Source of the DNA: Oceanirhabdus seepicola
GTDB taxonomy: Bacteria; Bacillota; Clostridia; Clostridiales; Clostridiaceae
Length of the DNA: 64,000 nt
NCBI RefSeq assembly: GCF_023684385.1
Contig: NZ_JAGSOJ010000002.1
Location: forward strand, 1,116,001-1,180,000
Direction: 5' to 3'
Below the pieces are notes generated by a model. The model was not told where the DNA came from. It did not search any database and was given only the letters and a program-made list of their open reading frames with translations. Both the position numbers and the translations under genes were made by a program. Positions 52,439-61,746 of this stretch are shown piece after piece. Numbering within the stretch: the stretch's first letter is position 1; each line of letters starts with the position of its first letter.

Positions 52439-54475
52439 ATGAGTGGTGTTAATGTAAACCCTAAGGATGTTATATTCTCTTTAGATATTGGAACGAGAAC
52501 TGTAATTGGTACAGTGGGGGTTATGAGAGGTAAGAAGTTTTCAGTTATTTGCGAGGAAATAATAGAACATGAAGATAGAGCAATGGTAGATGGACAGATT
52601 CATGATATAGAACTTGTAAAAGAGGGAGTTCAGAAGGTTAAAGAAAAATTAGAAAGTATACTTGGATTTAAGCTTACGAAAGTAGCGGTGGCAGCAGCGG
52701 GTAGACTTTTAAAGACTACTGAGGTTAAAAGTGAATTAGAAGTTGAAGGAGATAAAGAGATTACAAAAGAGATCATCAAGAGTTTAGAGATGACAGCAGT
52801 TAGGGAAGCAGAAGAAGGAATAACTGAAAGTTCAGGAGGAAGACTATACTGTGTTGGGTATAGTGTAAAAAACTTTTATCTAAACGGGTATTTAATAAGT
52901 AATCTTCAAGGACATAAAGGGGAAAAGATAAGTTGTGAGGTAATAGCTACATTTCTTCCAAGGTCAGTAGTTGAATCTTTATATACTGTTGTAAATAAAT
53001 TAGATCTTGAAGTTATGAATATGACTCTTGAACCAATTGCGGCTATGGAAGCGGCAGTTCCTAAAAACTTAAGATTGCTTAATATTGGACTTGTTGATAT
53101 TGGGGCAGGGACTTCAGACATTGCCATATGCGCAAGGGAGAGTGTAGTTGCTTATGGGATGGTTCCTATGGCTGGAGATGAAGTTACCGAATTGATTTCT
53201 CAGAGCTACTTAACTGATTTTAATACTGCTGAGAAAATAAAGTGTGGACTTTTAAACCAAGAGAGTGTTACATATATAGATATCATGGGATTTGAGAATT
53301 CTGTTAATAGAGAAGACGTTACAAAATTGATAAGCCCTCTTGTAGAGAAAATAAGTGAAGGAATATGTTCAAAAATTATTGAGTTAAATGGGGGAAAGGC
53401 GCCAAATGCAATATTCCTTGTAGGAGGAGGAGCACATACTCCAGGATTGAAAGAAGAAATCACTACTAAATTAAACCTAGTTTCCCAGAGGGTTGCTGTT
53501 AAAGGTAGAGAGGCTGTTATTGAATGTGAAGGGGCAGATGAGTCATTAGGAAGTACAGGAGTTACAGTTCTGGGTATTGGACTTATGGCTGTTAAGAACT
53601 CAGGTCATGATTTTATAAATATAAATTTAAATGGTGAGGTTATATCATTATTTAATTGTTATAATCATGCGGTTATGGATGTGTTACTTCAAGCAGGTAT
53701 TGATCCTATGAGTCTCATTGGTAAAAAAGGGAAGAGTGTTAAGTTTACATTTAATGAAAGACAAAGAGTTGCTTTTGGAGGAATGCCAAAAGAAGCAGTG
53801 ATTTCTGTTAATAATTCTAAGGGTAGCCTAGATACTATTATCAAAGATGGTGATGAGATTTTATTAGAGTATTCTGTGGATGGAGAGGATGCAACTCCAA
53901 AAGTTAGTGATTATATTAAGCTTGTGAATACAACATCATTCTATCTTGATGGAGAATTTAAAAATTACGAACCAGAGATAATCTTAAATGGAGACCTAGG
54001 AACATTAGATTCATTAATTAAGGATGGAGATATAGTTAAGGTTAAAGATGAATGTAGTATAAAGAATATAAGAAGGGTATTTGAAATCAAAGAAGCTATT
54101 GAAATACAATCTGAAGAAAAAACGCTTAATGAGGATTATATTGTACAAGAAGGGGAAAGAATCAATACTATAGATGTATATGAAGAAGTTGCTTATGAAA
54201 GTTTAAAAGATAAAGAAGAGATTCAAGGAAATATAAATGAAGAGACAACTTCTAGTATTGTGGAACAGGAAGAACATATGATTACTGTAATTGTGAATGA
54301 TGAAAAACATAGAATGAGTGGACGAGAAAAATATATTTTTGTGGATGTGTTCAACTATATTAAATTTGATCTTACAACATCAAAAGGAAAACTAAGTATG
54401 ACACTTAATGGGAAAAATGCAGGCTATTATGACCAATTAAGTGATGGGGATGAGATAAAGATATTCTGGGAGTAA
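52439..54475 (+). CDS. FtsA/PilM-superfamily actin-like ATPase with long C-terminal extension
   Basis: A 678-residue protein of the FtsA-like actin fold. The phosphate-1 motif is DIGTRT (residues 16-21), an SHS2/1C-like region follows (about 85-165), phosphate-2 is VDIGAGTSDIAI (about 219-230) and the adenosine motif FLVGGGAHTPG (about 324-334). The extra 250 residues (from about 400) contain two or three beta-grasp-like units (ITVIVNDEKHRMSG near the end). Clostridia have this long form besides ordinary FtsA. The role is unknown; links to cell division or pilus assembly (PilM) are possible. It starts an operon with M20 peptidase, RluA-type and flippase genes, each 9-13 bp apart. Confidence 0.82.
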   Translation: MSGVNVNPKDVIFSLDIGTRTVIGTVGVMRGKKFSVICEEIIEHEDRAMVDGQIHDIELVKEGVQKVKEKLESILGFKLTKVAVAAAGRLLKTTEVKSELEVEGDKEITKEIIKSLEMTAVREAEEGITESSGGRLYCVGYSVKNFYLNGYLISNLQGHKGEKISCEVIATFLPRSVVESLYTVVNKLDLEVMNMTLEPIAAMEAAVPKNLRLLNIGLVDIGAGTSDIAICARESVVAYGMVPMAGDEVTELISQSYLTDFNTAEKIKCGLLNQESVTYIDIMGFENSVNREDVTKLISPLVEKISEGICSKIIELNGGKAPNAIFLVGGGAHTPGLKEEITTKLNLVSQRVAVKGREAVIECEGADESLGSTGVTVLGIGLMAVKNSGHDFININLNGEVISLFNCYNHAVMDVLLQAGIDPMSLIGKKGKSVKFTFNERQRVAFGGMPKEAVISVNNSKGSLDTIIKDGDEILLEYSVDGEDATPKVSDYIKLVNTTSFYLDGEFKNYEPEIILNGDLGTLDSLIKDGDIVKVKDECSIKNIRRVFEIKEAIEIQSEEKTLNEDYIVQEGERINTIDVYEEVAYESLKDKEEIQGNINEETTSSIVEQEEHMITVIVNDEKHRMSGREKYIFVDVFNYIKFDLTTSKGKLSMTLNGKNAGYYDQLSDGDEIKIFWE

Positions 54476-54487
54476 GAGGTGAAATTA

Positions 54488-55666
54488 TTGAGTAAAATAG
54501 ATTTTAAAAGAGAATCTGAAAATATAAGAATGCAAATTATCAACATACGAAGAGAATTGCATGAGATTCCTGAGATTGGATTTGGATTGAATAAGACTCA
54601 GAAGAAGGTCATATCATATCTGGAAGAATGGGGAATACCATATGTGACAATGGCTGAGACTGGAATATGTGCATGGATTAACAAAGATTTTGAGAAGGAA
54701 AAATGTATTGCTTTAAGGGGTGATATGGATGCTCTTCCTATTGAAGAGGAAAGTGGAGTAGTGTTTAAATCAAAACACAAGGGATGTATGCATGCATGTG
54801 GACATGATGGGCATACCGCAGTACTTTTAGGAGCAGCTAAGATATTAAATGAGCATAAAGATGAACTAAAGGGATGTGTTAAATTAATATTTGAACCTGC
54901 AGAGGAGACTGTTGGTGGGTCGAGAGTTATGATTGAAGAAGGCGTGCTGGATAATGTTCAGGCTGTAGTTGGACTTCATGTGGATGAGGAATGTGAGGTA
55001 GGAAAAATAAGAGTTAATTATGGTGCAGCGATGGCGGCTTCTAATCCCTTTAAGATTACTGTTAAAGGAAAAGGTGGCCATGGAGCACGACCTCATGGAA
55101 CAGTTGACCCTGTGGTTATTGCTTCTAATATAATAATCGCTCTTCAAGATATTGTGAGCAGGGAGACATCTCCTACAGAACCATGTGTTATATCAGTTGG
55201 GAAGATATCAGGGGGAGCTACAGCTAATGTTATTCCTGGTAGTGTTGAGTTAGAAGGGATAATTAGAACTCTTTCACATGAACACAGGGAATATGTTAAA
55301 AATAGAGTTAAAGAAGTTGTAGAAGGAATAGCTAAGACCATGAGAGGGGAAGCAGAGGTTGAGATCTTTGAGAGTTACCCTTGTTTAATCAATAATGAAG
55401 ATATGGTAGAATTGCTTATTGGCTGTGCAAATGATATAATTGGTCAGGATAATGTTTTAATAAAAAAACATCCTAATATGGGTGTCGAGAGTTTTGCGTA
55501 TTTTGCAAAGGAAAGACCAAGTGTGTTTTATTTCCTAGGAAGTAGAAATGAAGAAAAGGGAATAATACATCCAGCTCATAACTGTAAATTTGATATAGAT
55601 GAGAGTTGCTTAGAGTTAGGAGTTGCAATTCAATGCAGAGCTGCATATGAATTCTTGAATGAATAG
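54488..55666 (+). CDS. M20D-family amidohydrolase/peptidase
   Basis: A 392-residue metallo-amidohydrolase of the hippurate/N-acyl-amino-acid/IAA-amide type. Metal ligands are visible in ALRGDMDALPI, HACGHDGHTA and FEPAEETVGGS (general-base Glu pair), with the His in VVGLHVDEE and near the end HPAHNCKFDI. The dimerisation insert includes GKGGHGARPH. The likely start is TTG at 54488 after AAGAGGTG; a GTG at 54479 overlaps that site. It lies 12 bp after the FtsA-like gene. Substrate unknown: amino-acid acyl conjugates or N-acetyl-diaminopimelate are typical. Confidence 0.9.
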   Translation: MSKIDFKRESENIRMQIINIRRELHEIPEIGFGLNKTQKKVISYLEEWGIPYVTMAETGICAWINKDFEKEKCIALRGDMDALPIEEESGVVFKSKHKGCMHACGHDGHTAVLLGAAKILNEHKDELKGCVKLIFEPAEETVGGSRVMIEEGVLDNVQAVVGLHVDEECEVGKIRVNYGAAMAASNPFKITVKGKGGHGARPHGTVDPVVIASNIIIALQDIVSRETSPTEPCVISVGKISGGATANVIPGSVELEGIIRTLSHEHREYVKNRVKEVVEGIAKTMRGEAEVEIFESYPCLINNEDMVELLIGCANDIIGQDNVLIKKHPNMGVESFAYFAKERPSVFYFLGSRNEEKGIIHPAHNCKFDIDESCLELGVAIQCRAAYEFLNE

Positions 55667-55679
55667 ACGGAGGAAAAAT

Positions 55680-56651
55680 ATGAGAATTGAAATAGGTAAG
55701 AACGAAGCAGGACAAAGACTAGATAAATATTCTAGAAAATTATTTAAAGATGTTCCTATGAGTAAGCTATATAAAGCACTTAGAAAAGGTGATATCAGAA
55801 TTAATGAAAAGAAAGCAAAAGAGAACTACGTTTTATGTGAAGGAGATGTGTTTACTGCTAAATACATAAACTCTGAAACGGCAAAGAAGATTGGAACAAG
55901 CGAACATATAAAAGTTGATAAGGATAAATTAAAGAAGATTTATGAGGATAATAATATTCTTATAGTTGAAAAATGGCCAGGGGTATTAACTCATTCAAGT
56001 GATGACTCAGGTATTCCAACGCTTACAGATCATGTGCTATCTTATCTTGATCAGAAAGGTGACTATAGACCAGAAGAAGAGACTACATTCAAACCTGCTC
56101 CATGTAATAGATTAGATAGAAACACTTCAGGTGGAGTAATATTTGGTAAGAACTTCACAGTTATGCAAGAGATGAACGAACTTATAAGAGATAGACAGAT
56201 TGATAAATACTATCTAGCACTTATAAATGGAAGAATTAAAGATGGATTATATGAAGGTTATATAAAGAAAAATGAAGATAAAAACATCTCTAAGGTGTAC
56301 AAAAAAGAAGTTGAGGATAGCAAGAAGATTTCAATGGAAGTTAAACTTCTTGAGAGTGTTGGGGTAAACTCTTTGATAGAGATAAAACTTATTACTGGAA
56401 GAAGTCATCAAATAAGAGCACATTTAAAGGAATTAGGACATTCAATAGTTGGTGATAGAAAATATGGTATAAGAGAAGTGAATGAGTATTTCGATAATAA
56501 ATTTGCATTGAAATTCCAATATCTTTATGCATATAAGTATAAATTCAATGTGGAGGAAGGGAAAGAGCTTTCTTACTTAAATAATAAGACAATTACAGCT
56601 GCTTTACCTCCAATATTTAAAACTATTAAAAAAGATGTAATGCGTTTCTAA
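55680..56651 (+). CDS. RluA-family 23S/tRNA pseudouridine synthase
   Basis: A 323-residue pseudouridine synthase with an N-terminal S4 RNA-binding domain (EAGQRLDKYSRKLFK, then LRKGDIRINEKKAKENY) and a catalytic domain whose Asp is in NRLDRNTSGGVIFGK; later blocks DKYYLALINGR and TGRSHQIRAHLKELGH are conserved in the RluC/RluD group. It lacks a signal for one subgroup, so the target uridine cannot be told. The ATG at 55680 follows ACGGAGG; a longer reading from 55659 overlaps the previous gene and has no ribosome binding site. Confidence 0.92.
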   Translation: MRIEIGKNEAGQRLDKYSRKLFKDVPMSKLYKALRKGDIRINEKKAKENYVLCEGDVFTAKYINSETAKKIGTSEHIKVDKDKLKKIYEDNNILIVEKWPGVLTHSSDDSGIPTLTDHVLSYLDQKGDYRPEEETTFKPAPCNRLDRNTSGGVIFGKNFTVMQEMNELIRDRQIDKYYLALINGRIKDGLYEGYIKKNEDKNISKVYKKEVEDSKKISMEVKLLESVGVNSLIEIKLITGRSHQIRAHLKELGHSIVGDRKYGIREVNEYFDNKFALKFQYLYAYKYKFNVEEGKELSYLNNKTITAALPPIFKTIKKDVMRF

Positions 56652-56660
56652 GGAGTTAGT

Positions 56661-58253
56661 ATGGATAATAGGGGTAGCATAAAAAAACAAAGTATTGTTG
56701 GGGGATTCGCCATTCTTTCAATTGCTGGTATACTTTCAAAGTTATTATCAGTAGTTTATCATCCAGTATTGAATAGAATATTAGGTGAGGATGGAATGGG
56801 AAATTACGGTGCCACTTATGGGATCTTTGTATATTTTTATATGATAGCAAACAGTGGATTACCTAACTCAATATCTAAACTTGTATCAGAAGAGATTGAA
56901 TTGGGTAATAAAAAAACAGCCCATAGGATATTTCTTCTTTCAAGAAAATTATTGATTATATTTGGTGCATTTTTATCATTAGTAATGTTTTTAGGTAGTA
57001 ATATTTTTGCTGAATGGATTGGGTTTCCAAAGATAGCTCTCGCTGTAAAAGTGTTGTCACCAGCAATATTTATCACTGCAGTATTGAGTTCTTATAAAGG
57101 ATATTTTCAAGGCCAGAAGTTTATGACTCCTACAGGAATATCTCAAATATTTGAACAAGTTGCTAATGTATTTATTAGTCTAACAGTAGCGGCTTTGCTC
57201 ATGAACAGTGGAGAGATTTTTGGAGTGGCTGGGGCAACTACTGGAACTGTAGTTGGTGCATTATTAGCAATATTAATCATGATAGTTTACTACAGAAGAA
57301 ATAAGCTTGGAGAATTAAAAACTGATAATACTGAAGATAAAATGCTTATTAAGAAGATCATATCTCAAGCCGCACCAATAACTTTTTGTATGGCGCTTCA
57401 AGGATTAAGTTTGATTTTGGATCCTAAGATTCTTGAAAAGAGTTTGAGTAGTATTGGTATTGTTGAGAATGCTATTGAAGTTAGCAATGGTTTTATATTC
57501 CGATATAATTCTTTAATTAATGTGCCTATAGCATTGGCAATGGCATTAGCAATAGCTGTGTTACCATCTGTAGCAGCGCTTATGGCAAAAGGTTATAAAG
57601 AGCGTGTTAAGAATAGAATTGACTTTTCTATTAAACTTTGTCTTCTAGTAACGATACCATGTGCTGTTGGGCTTAGTGTATTGGCGTATCCTATATGTGA
57701 CTTGTTGAAGTATGACTATGGTGTAGCTTCACTGTTGATTTATGGATCAGGTATCTTACTATTAATGAGTATTATACAAATTGAAACAGCAATAATGCAA
57801 GGGATAAATAAGCTATATACTATAACAATAATTTCAGTATCTGCACTAGCTTTGAAGCTAGCTATCAATTATTTTACTATAGTTCAATTTGACTACATAG
57901 GTGTTTTAATAGGAAATGGAATAGGATATTTATTAATTGTAATATTAAGTACAATTTCTATCAATAAGACTATAGGTGGGAAAGTGAAAATTATTATCAG
58001 CACTGTTAAGCCTTTAATTTCAGCTGTAATAATGGGAATAGTTGTATATGGAGCAAATAAGCTCATGTTCATGATATTTTCAATGATACTTGGAGCTTAC
58101 ATATCAAATGCATTAGCTGTTCTTCTTTCAGTGATAATTGGTGCAGTAACCTATGGTATAGTGATATTAATGATTGGCGGGTTGTCAAAAGAAGAATTAG
58201 AAGCAATGCCGAATAAGATAAAGAGAATTATTCCAAAGAAATTCTTAAAATAG
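56661..58253 (+). CDS. MATE/MurJ-superfamily flippase (YtgP/SpoVB-like)
   Basis: A 530-residue membrane protein with about 14 helices of the multidrug/oligosaccharidyl-lipid/polysaccharide flippase superfamily. GILSKLLSVVYHPVLNRILG at the start and MGNYGATYGIFVYFYMIANSG match the YtgP/MurJ-like branch of Firmicutes, which moves lipid II or related undecaprenyl-linked sugars. AAGGAG precedes the ATG. It is the last gene of the operon that begins with the FtsA-like gene, and converges with spoVB, a member of the same superfamily, across a shared terminator. Confidence 0.88.
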   Translation: MDNRGSIKKQSIVGGFAILSIAGILSKLLSVVYHPVLNRILGEDGMGNYGATYGIFVYFYMIANSGLPNSISKLVSEEIELGNKKTAHRIFLLSRKLLIIFGAFLSLVMFLGSNIFAEWIGFPKIALAVKVLSPAIFITAVLSSYKGYFQGQKFMTPTGISQIFEQVANVFISLTVAALLMNSGEIFGVAGATTGTVVGALLAILIMIVYYRRNKLGELKTDNTEDKMLIKKIISQAAPITFCMALQGLSLILDPKILEKSLSSIGIVENAIEVSNGFIFRYNSLINVPIALAMALAIAVLPSVAALMAKGYKERVKNRIDFSIKLCLLVTIPCAVGLSVLAYPICDLLKYDYGVASLLIYGSGILLLMSIIQIETAIMQGINKLYTITIISVSALALKLAINYFTIVQFDYIGVLIGNGIGYLLIVILSTISINKTIGGKVKIIISTVKPLISAVIMGIVVYGANKLMFMIFSMILGAYISNALAVLLSVIIGAVTYGIVILMIGGLSKEELEAMPNKIKRIIPKKFLK

Positions 58254-58283
58254 AGTGAAAAACTTTAGAATAACAGAAAAAAG

Positions 58284-58304
58284 CACGCATATGCGTGTTT
58301 TTTT
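58284..58304. terminator. Bidirectional intrinsic terminator
   Basis: Perfect palindrome CACGCATATGCGTG with an A-run on the left and seven T on the right, between two converging flippase genes. Confidence 0.9.
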
Positions 58305-59813
58305 CTACCCTTCTTTTTTCTTCAATTTATAACATCCGAAGAAGAATATAAATATTCCAGCCAAGCATATGAATGGTATTTTAAATGCTCCAATTGAGTT
58401 AGGAATAACATATAACATTACTTTTATTAAGTAGAATGATAATGCTGCAACTGCAAGATAGATAAGAAGATTTCCAATATCTATTCCGATATATATATGT
58501 TTTTGGATCTCTCTCATATTTAGGATTAATCCTACAATTGAAGATACAACCATAGCTATACCATAACCATAAATGTTAATCCAGTTTATTCCTATGAGTG
58601 AGAAACATAGAATTAGTTGAAGTAAAGCTGTTATTATGGAGTTTTTTAAAACTATCTTCTGTTTTCCAAAACCATTTAGAATACCATAAGTTGTCATGCT
58701 TACGTACATTAATGGTGCTCCTACTGCTGCAAGAATTAAATATTTTGACAGATCAGTTCGCTTAAATAATAAGTAGGTCAAGCTATCTGGCATTGTTATT
58801 GAAATAAGAAGTATACACACTCCTAATAGGAATGCTAGGGTAAGAACTTCTTTAACTCTGTGTTCCATCTTGTAATAATTCTTTTCTGCTGCACTTCTTG
58901 AGAGATCAGGAATTAATATAATTGAAACAGACATTATTACAATCATTGGAAAGAATACAATTGTCATTGCCATTTCGGAAAACTTACCAATAAGAGCAAG
59001 AGCTTCGCTGTGGGTAAAACCAGCAGCTGTTAACCTCATTGGAATCATTAGTTTTGAAAAACCTGATATTGCTGTGGTTAAAAATCCATTTATGCTTAAA
59101 GGGAGTGCTATTGCCCATATGTTGAACAGAATTTGGGGAGAAGATTCTACCCGACAATTCGAATTTTTCCCTTTGCGCTTACTCGAGACTAGCTTATAGA
59201 ATATAAATAAAAAGGTGAAACTGACTACTTCTCCAATTGCAAGTGAGGCATAAGTAGCTGTTACTGCTTTTTCAATACTTGTTATTGCTAAAATTGTAAT
59301 GATAGATGTTACAGCAATGATTCTTATTGATTTTTCAAAAATATCAATTATTGCAGGTACTTCAGCTTTAGCTGTACCGAAGTAATATCCCTTTAGAATA
59401 GAACCTACGGCTACGAATATTACAGCTATACTGATAAATCTTAATGAGCTGATTGCTCTGATGTCCTTTAAAATATAAACACTTATGAATCTTGAACTAA
59501 GTACTAATACTGCTGCCATTACTATTGACCAGAAAACTTCAAAGAGTAATGCTGTATGTACGGTTTTGTTAATATTCCTATAGTCATCATTAGCAGCATA
59601 GGAAGCGCATTCTTTTGACATAGCTGTAATCATACCACCGTTAATAATACAACAGAATAAATCATATATAGGCATAATCAATCCGTATAAGCCCATACCT
59701 TCAGGACCTAACTTTCTGGAAAGGAATATTGCAAAAACAAACTTAAGAATTCCCGTAAAAAGGTTGGTCAGAGTTAATAATATGGAATTTTTATAAAATG
59801 TATCTTTAGTCAT
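58305..59813 (-). CDS. spoVB: Stage V sporulation protein B (flippase)
   Basis: A 502-residue, 14-helix flippase needed in Bacillus for spore cortex peptidoglycan, presumably moving lipid-linked precursor across the outer forespore membrane. The N-terminal block LSRKLGPEGMGLYGLIMPIY and NGGMITAMSKECASY are typical of SpoVB rather than of the YtgP paralogue next to it. The ribosome binding site before the ATG is poor (no GGAGG; only AACGGT), so translation may be weak or the start may differ. Expression is expected late in sporulation, though I could not identify a sigma-E promoter with confidence. Confidence 0.88.
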   Translation of the reverse strand: MTKDTFYKNSILLTLTNLFTGILKFVFAIFLSRKLGPEGMGLYGLIMPIYDLFCCIINGGMITAMSKECASYAANDDYRNINKTVHTALLFEVFWSIVMAAVLVLSSRFISVYILKDIRAISSLRFISIAVIFVAVGSILKGYYFGTAKAEVPAIIDIFEKSIRIIAVTSIITILAITSIEKAVTATYASLAIGEVVSFTFLFIFYKLVSSKRKGKNSNCRVESSPQILFNIWAIALPLSINGFLTTAISGFSKLMIPMRLTAAGFTHSEALALIGKFSEMAMTIVFFPMIVIMSVSIILIPDLSRSAAEKNYYKMEHRVKEVLTLAFLLGVCILLISITMPDSLTYLLFKRTDLSKYLILAAVGAPLMYVSMTTYGILNGFGKQKIVLKNSIITALLQLILCFSLIGINWINIYGYGIAMVVSSIVGLILNMREIQKHIYIGIDIGNLLIYLAVAALSFYLIKVMLYVIPNSIGAFKIPFICLAGIFIFFFGCYKLKKKEG

Positions 59814-60338
59814 TATACCGTTGCCAAAACTCTATAAAATTCTATAATAAAGTTTATTAAGAATTTCGCAACAGTCCACCTCCCTTCAAAAAAATAATAG
59901 TGATTTATATATGTTTATGAGGGGGATATAAATATATGCTATGAATTATATATATAAAGAATAAAGAATAAAGAATAAATCACGTTGATATTCTTCATGC
60001 TTCAGAATATCTTAAAGAAAATATATTTCTAAAGAATATAAAAAACTAAAATATTAAAAAAATTAGTTTGTAATTAGTTCATCTATATATGGTAAAATGA
60101 TGTAGGGAATATAGATAGATTATTTTAATTGTAATTTATACAAGTAATTAAAATTTATTTTAGTTTTCATAGTTAAATAAATATAATCTTTTATCATTAA
60201 TTATTTGTTAATTTAAAAGCTTTCAGCGCTACTGAAAGGTATAAACAATTGTTCTCTATTAAGTGTTCTTTATATAAGTTTATATCACCTTGAATAAAAT
60301 AAGTTTTTAAAGTAAGAATTCTATGTATGGAGGGTATT
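59814..60338. other. Divergent intergenic region with small hairpins
   Basis: A 525-bp AT-rich region without a gene. It has a triple AAAGAAT microrepeat near 59957-59977, a hairpin GATATTCT/AGAATATC (59987-60011) and a hairpin CTTTCAG/CTGAAAG (60220-60238). It should contain the promoters of spoVB and of the rubrerythrin-like gene. Confidence 0.45.
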
Positions 60339-60899
60339 ATGGGAAAAGTTTTTTGTAAGATTTGTGGAATGTCTATAAATGAAAAGAATTTTGAGATTAA
60401 TAATAATGCATTACCTGAAGGAAATAGTGAAGAACATTATGAATACTGTCCTTTTTGTGGTGCCCATAAGAGATATTTCTGTGAGAGTAGTGAAAAAATT
60501 TATACAACAGACACGGAGAAGTTAACTATTAAAGAATTAGAAATTTTTGATCATGCTACTAAACTAGAAATCTTTAATGGAGATTTCTATATGGAAGCCT
60601 CAAGAAGAGCTATTAAGGATGAAAATAAACTTATGTTCAGAGAATTAGCAAATATTGAATATATTCATGCTAAAGTTCATATGAAGCTAGGAGGTATTGA
60701 TAAGAAACCTGAACTAAGAAAGATTGATTATGGTAGATTAAAAAATGATGAAGAATTTATTAAAGAAGCAAATAATAGAGAAAGACATGCGGTTAGTTTC
60801 TATGATAAAGGTATAGCTAATTCAGAAGATAAAACTGTGAAAGAAGTGCTAAAGGCATTTATGGAGATTGAAAAAGATCACATTATTATGACTGAATAA
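60339..60899 (+). CDS. Rubrerythrin-like ferritin-fold protein with N-terminal zinc ribbon
   Basis: A 186-residue protein. Four Cys in two CxxC pairs (CKIC at 6-9 and CPFC at 37-40) form a zinc-ribbon or rubredoxin-like knuckle at the N-terminus. The rest is a four-helix bundle with Glu/His pairs of a diiron site (EIFDHATKLEIF, then FRELANIEYIHAKVH, and FMEIEKDHIIM). This order, metal knuckle first, is like reverse rubrerythrins, which reduce peroxide in anaerobes, but the knuckle is not a typical rubredoxin. GGAGGG fits the ATG at 60339; an ATG at 60327 overlaps that site. Confidence 0.75.
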   Translation: MGKVFCKICGMSINEKNFEINNNALPEGNSEEHYEYCPFCGAHKRYFCESSEKIYTTDTEKLTIKELEIFDHATKLEIFNGDFYMEASRRAIKDENKLMFRELANIEYIHAKVHMKLGGIDKKPELRKIDYGRLKNDEEFIKEANNRERHAVSFYDKGIANSEDKTVKEVLKAFMEIEKDHIIMTE

Positions 60900-61025
60900 A
60901 GTTTACTTTCTAAAGTACATTAAATTATTTCAAATGAGGAATATTAAATAAGATGAGTTAGTTGTTTCATTACAACTGGATCTTTAATATATTGAAATAT
61001 ATGTGTGTATAGGAAAGAGGTAAAA

Positions 61026-61730
61026 ATGAAAAAGATAGTTGGAAGAGCGTATAGTGGTATGATAAATTCTGTATTAAAAGGGATTAATCCTTTGAAAAAG
61101 CGTATTGTAGATACACCATGTTTAGTTCACATAATGATAAATAATGGATCGATAGAAGAATTAAAGATTTTAGGTTATCATAAAGAGTTTTCGTGGTTTA
61201 ATGAATATAAACAATATGTTAATAGTGGAGTAGTATGGGCAGATCAAGATTTTAAGAGTATAAATCATTTTTTTCATCATAAAAAGAGAAGAGGTTTATT
61301 CGGATTTAAAGATGCATATGGATTATTTAGTGAATATTATGAGGAAGCAATTGATAGAGCAAAACATAATGATTACAAAAAAAGTATGTTTTATCTAGGG
61401 GCAGCACTACATCTTCTCCATGATTCTACTGTGCCTCATCACGTGCTTAATAAACTTCTTTTGAACCATAGAAAGTTCGAAAAATGGATTATTAAAAATT
61501 TTGCTAAAAAAGGCACTAGGATTGTTACAAGAGAAGCTTTAATGTATGACAAAGTTGAAAGTTATGTCTTTAATAATGTCGAGTTTTCATATAAGACTTA
61601 TATTGATAGTAAAAAGATTAAAAATGAAGATGAGAGGTATCATTTTATTGGTAGAAAAATTATTAAAAGATCTCAGAGTTCAACTGCTGGGCTATTAATA
61701 AAATTTTATAATGATAACCTTAAAACATAG
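61026..61730 (+). CDS. Zinc-dependent phospholipase C-like protein
   Basis: A 234-residue protein related to the zinc-dependent phospholipase C / S1-P1 nuclease fold. Probable metal ligands include WADQDFKSINHFFH (Asp75, His81), and ALHLLHDSTVPHH (His129, His132, Asp133, His138). There is no signal peptide, unlike secreted alpha-toxin-type enzymes, and the protein is shorter, with no C2-like domain, so it is probably intracellular and of unknown substrate. The ATG at 61026 follows AGAGGT. It lies 16 bp before the radical SAM gene on the same strand. Confidence 0.72.
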   Translation: MKKIVGRAYSGMINSVLKGINPLKKRIVDTPCLVHIMINNGSIEELKILGYHKEFSWFNEYKQYVNSGVVWADQDFKSINHFFHHKKRRGLFGFKDAYGLFSEYYEEAIDRAKHNDYKKSMFYLGAALHLLHDSTVPHHVLNKLLLNHRKFEKWIIKNFAKKGTRIVTREALMYDKVESYVFNNVEFSYKTYIDSKKIKNEDERYHFIGRKIIKRSQSSTAGLLIKFYNDNLKT

Positions 61731-61746
61731 GAAAAGAGGAGAAAAT

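Noticed and set aside
59951-59980. Triple AAAGAAT microrepeat as a binding-site array
   Set aside because: Three short AT-only units are within what chance gives in such AT-rich DNA, and no regulator context was seen.
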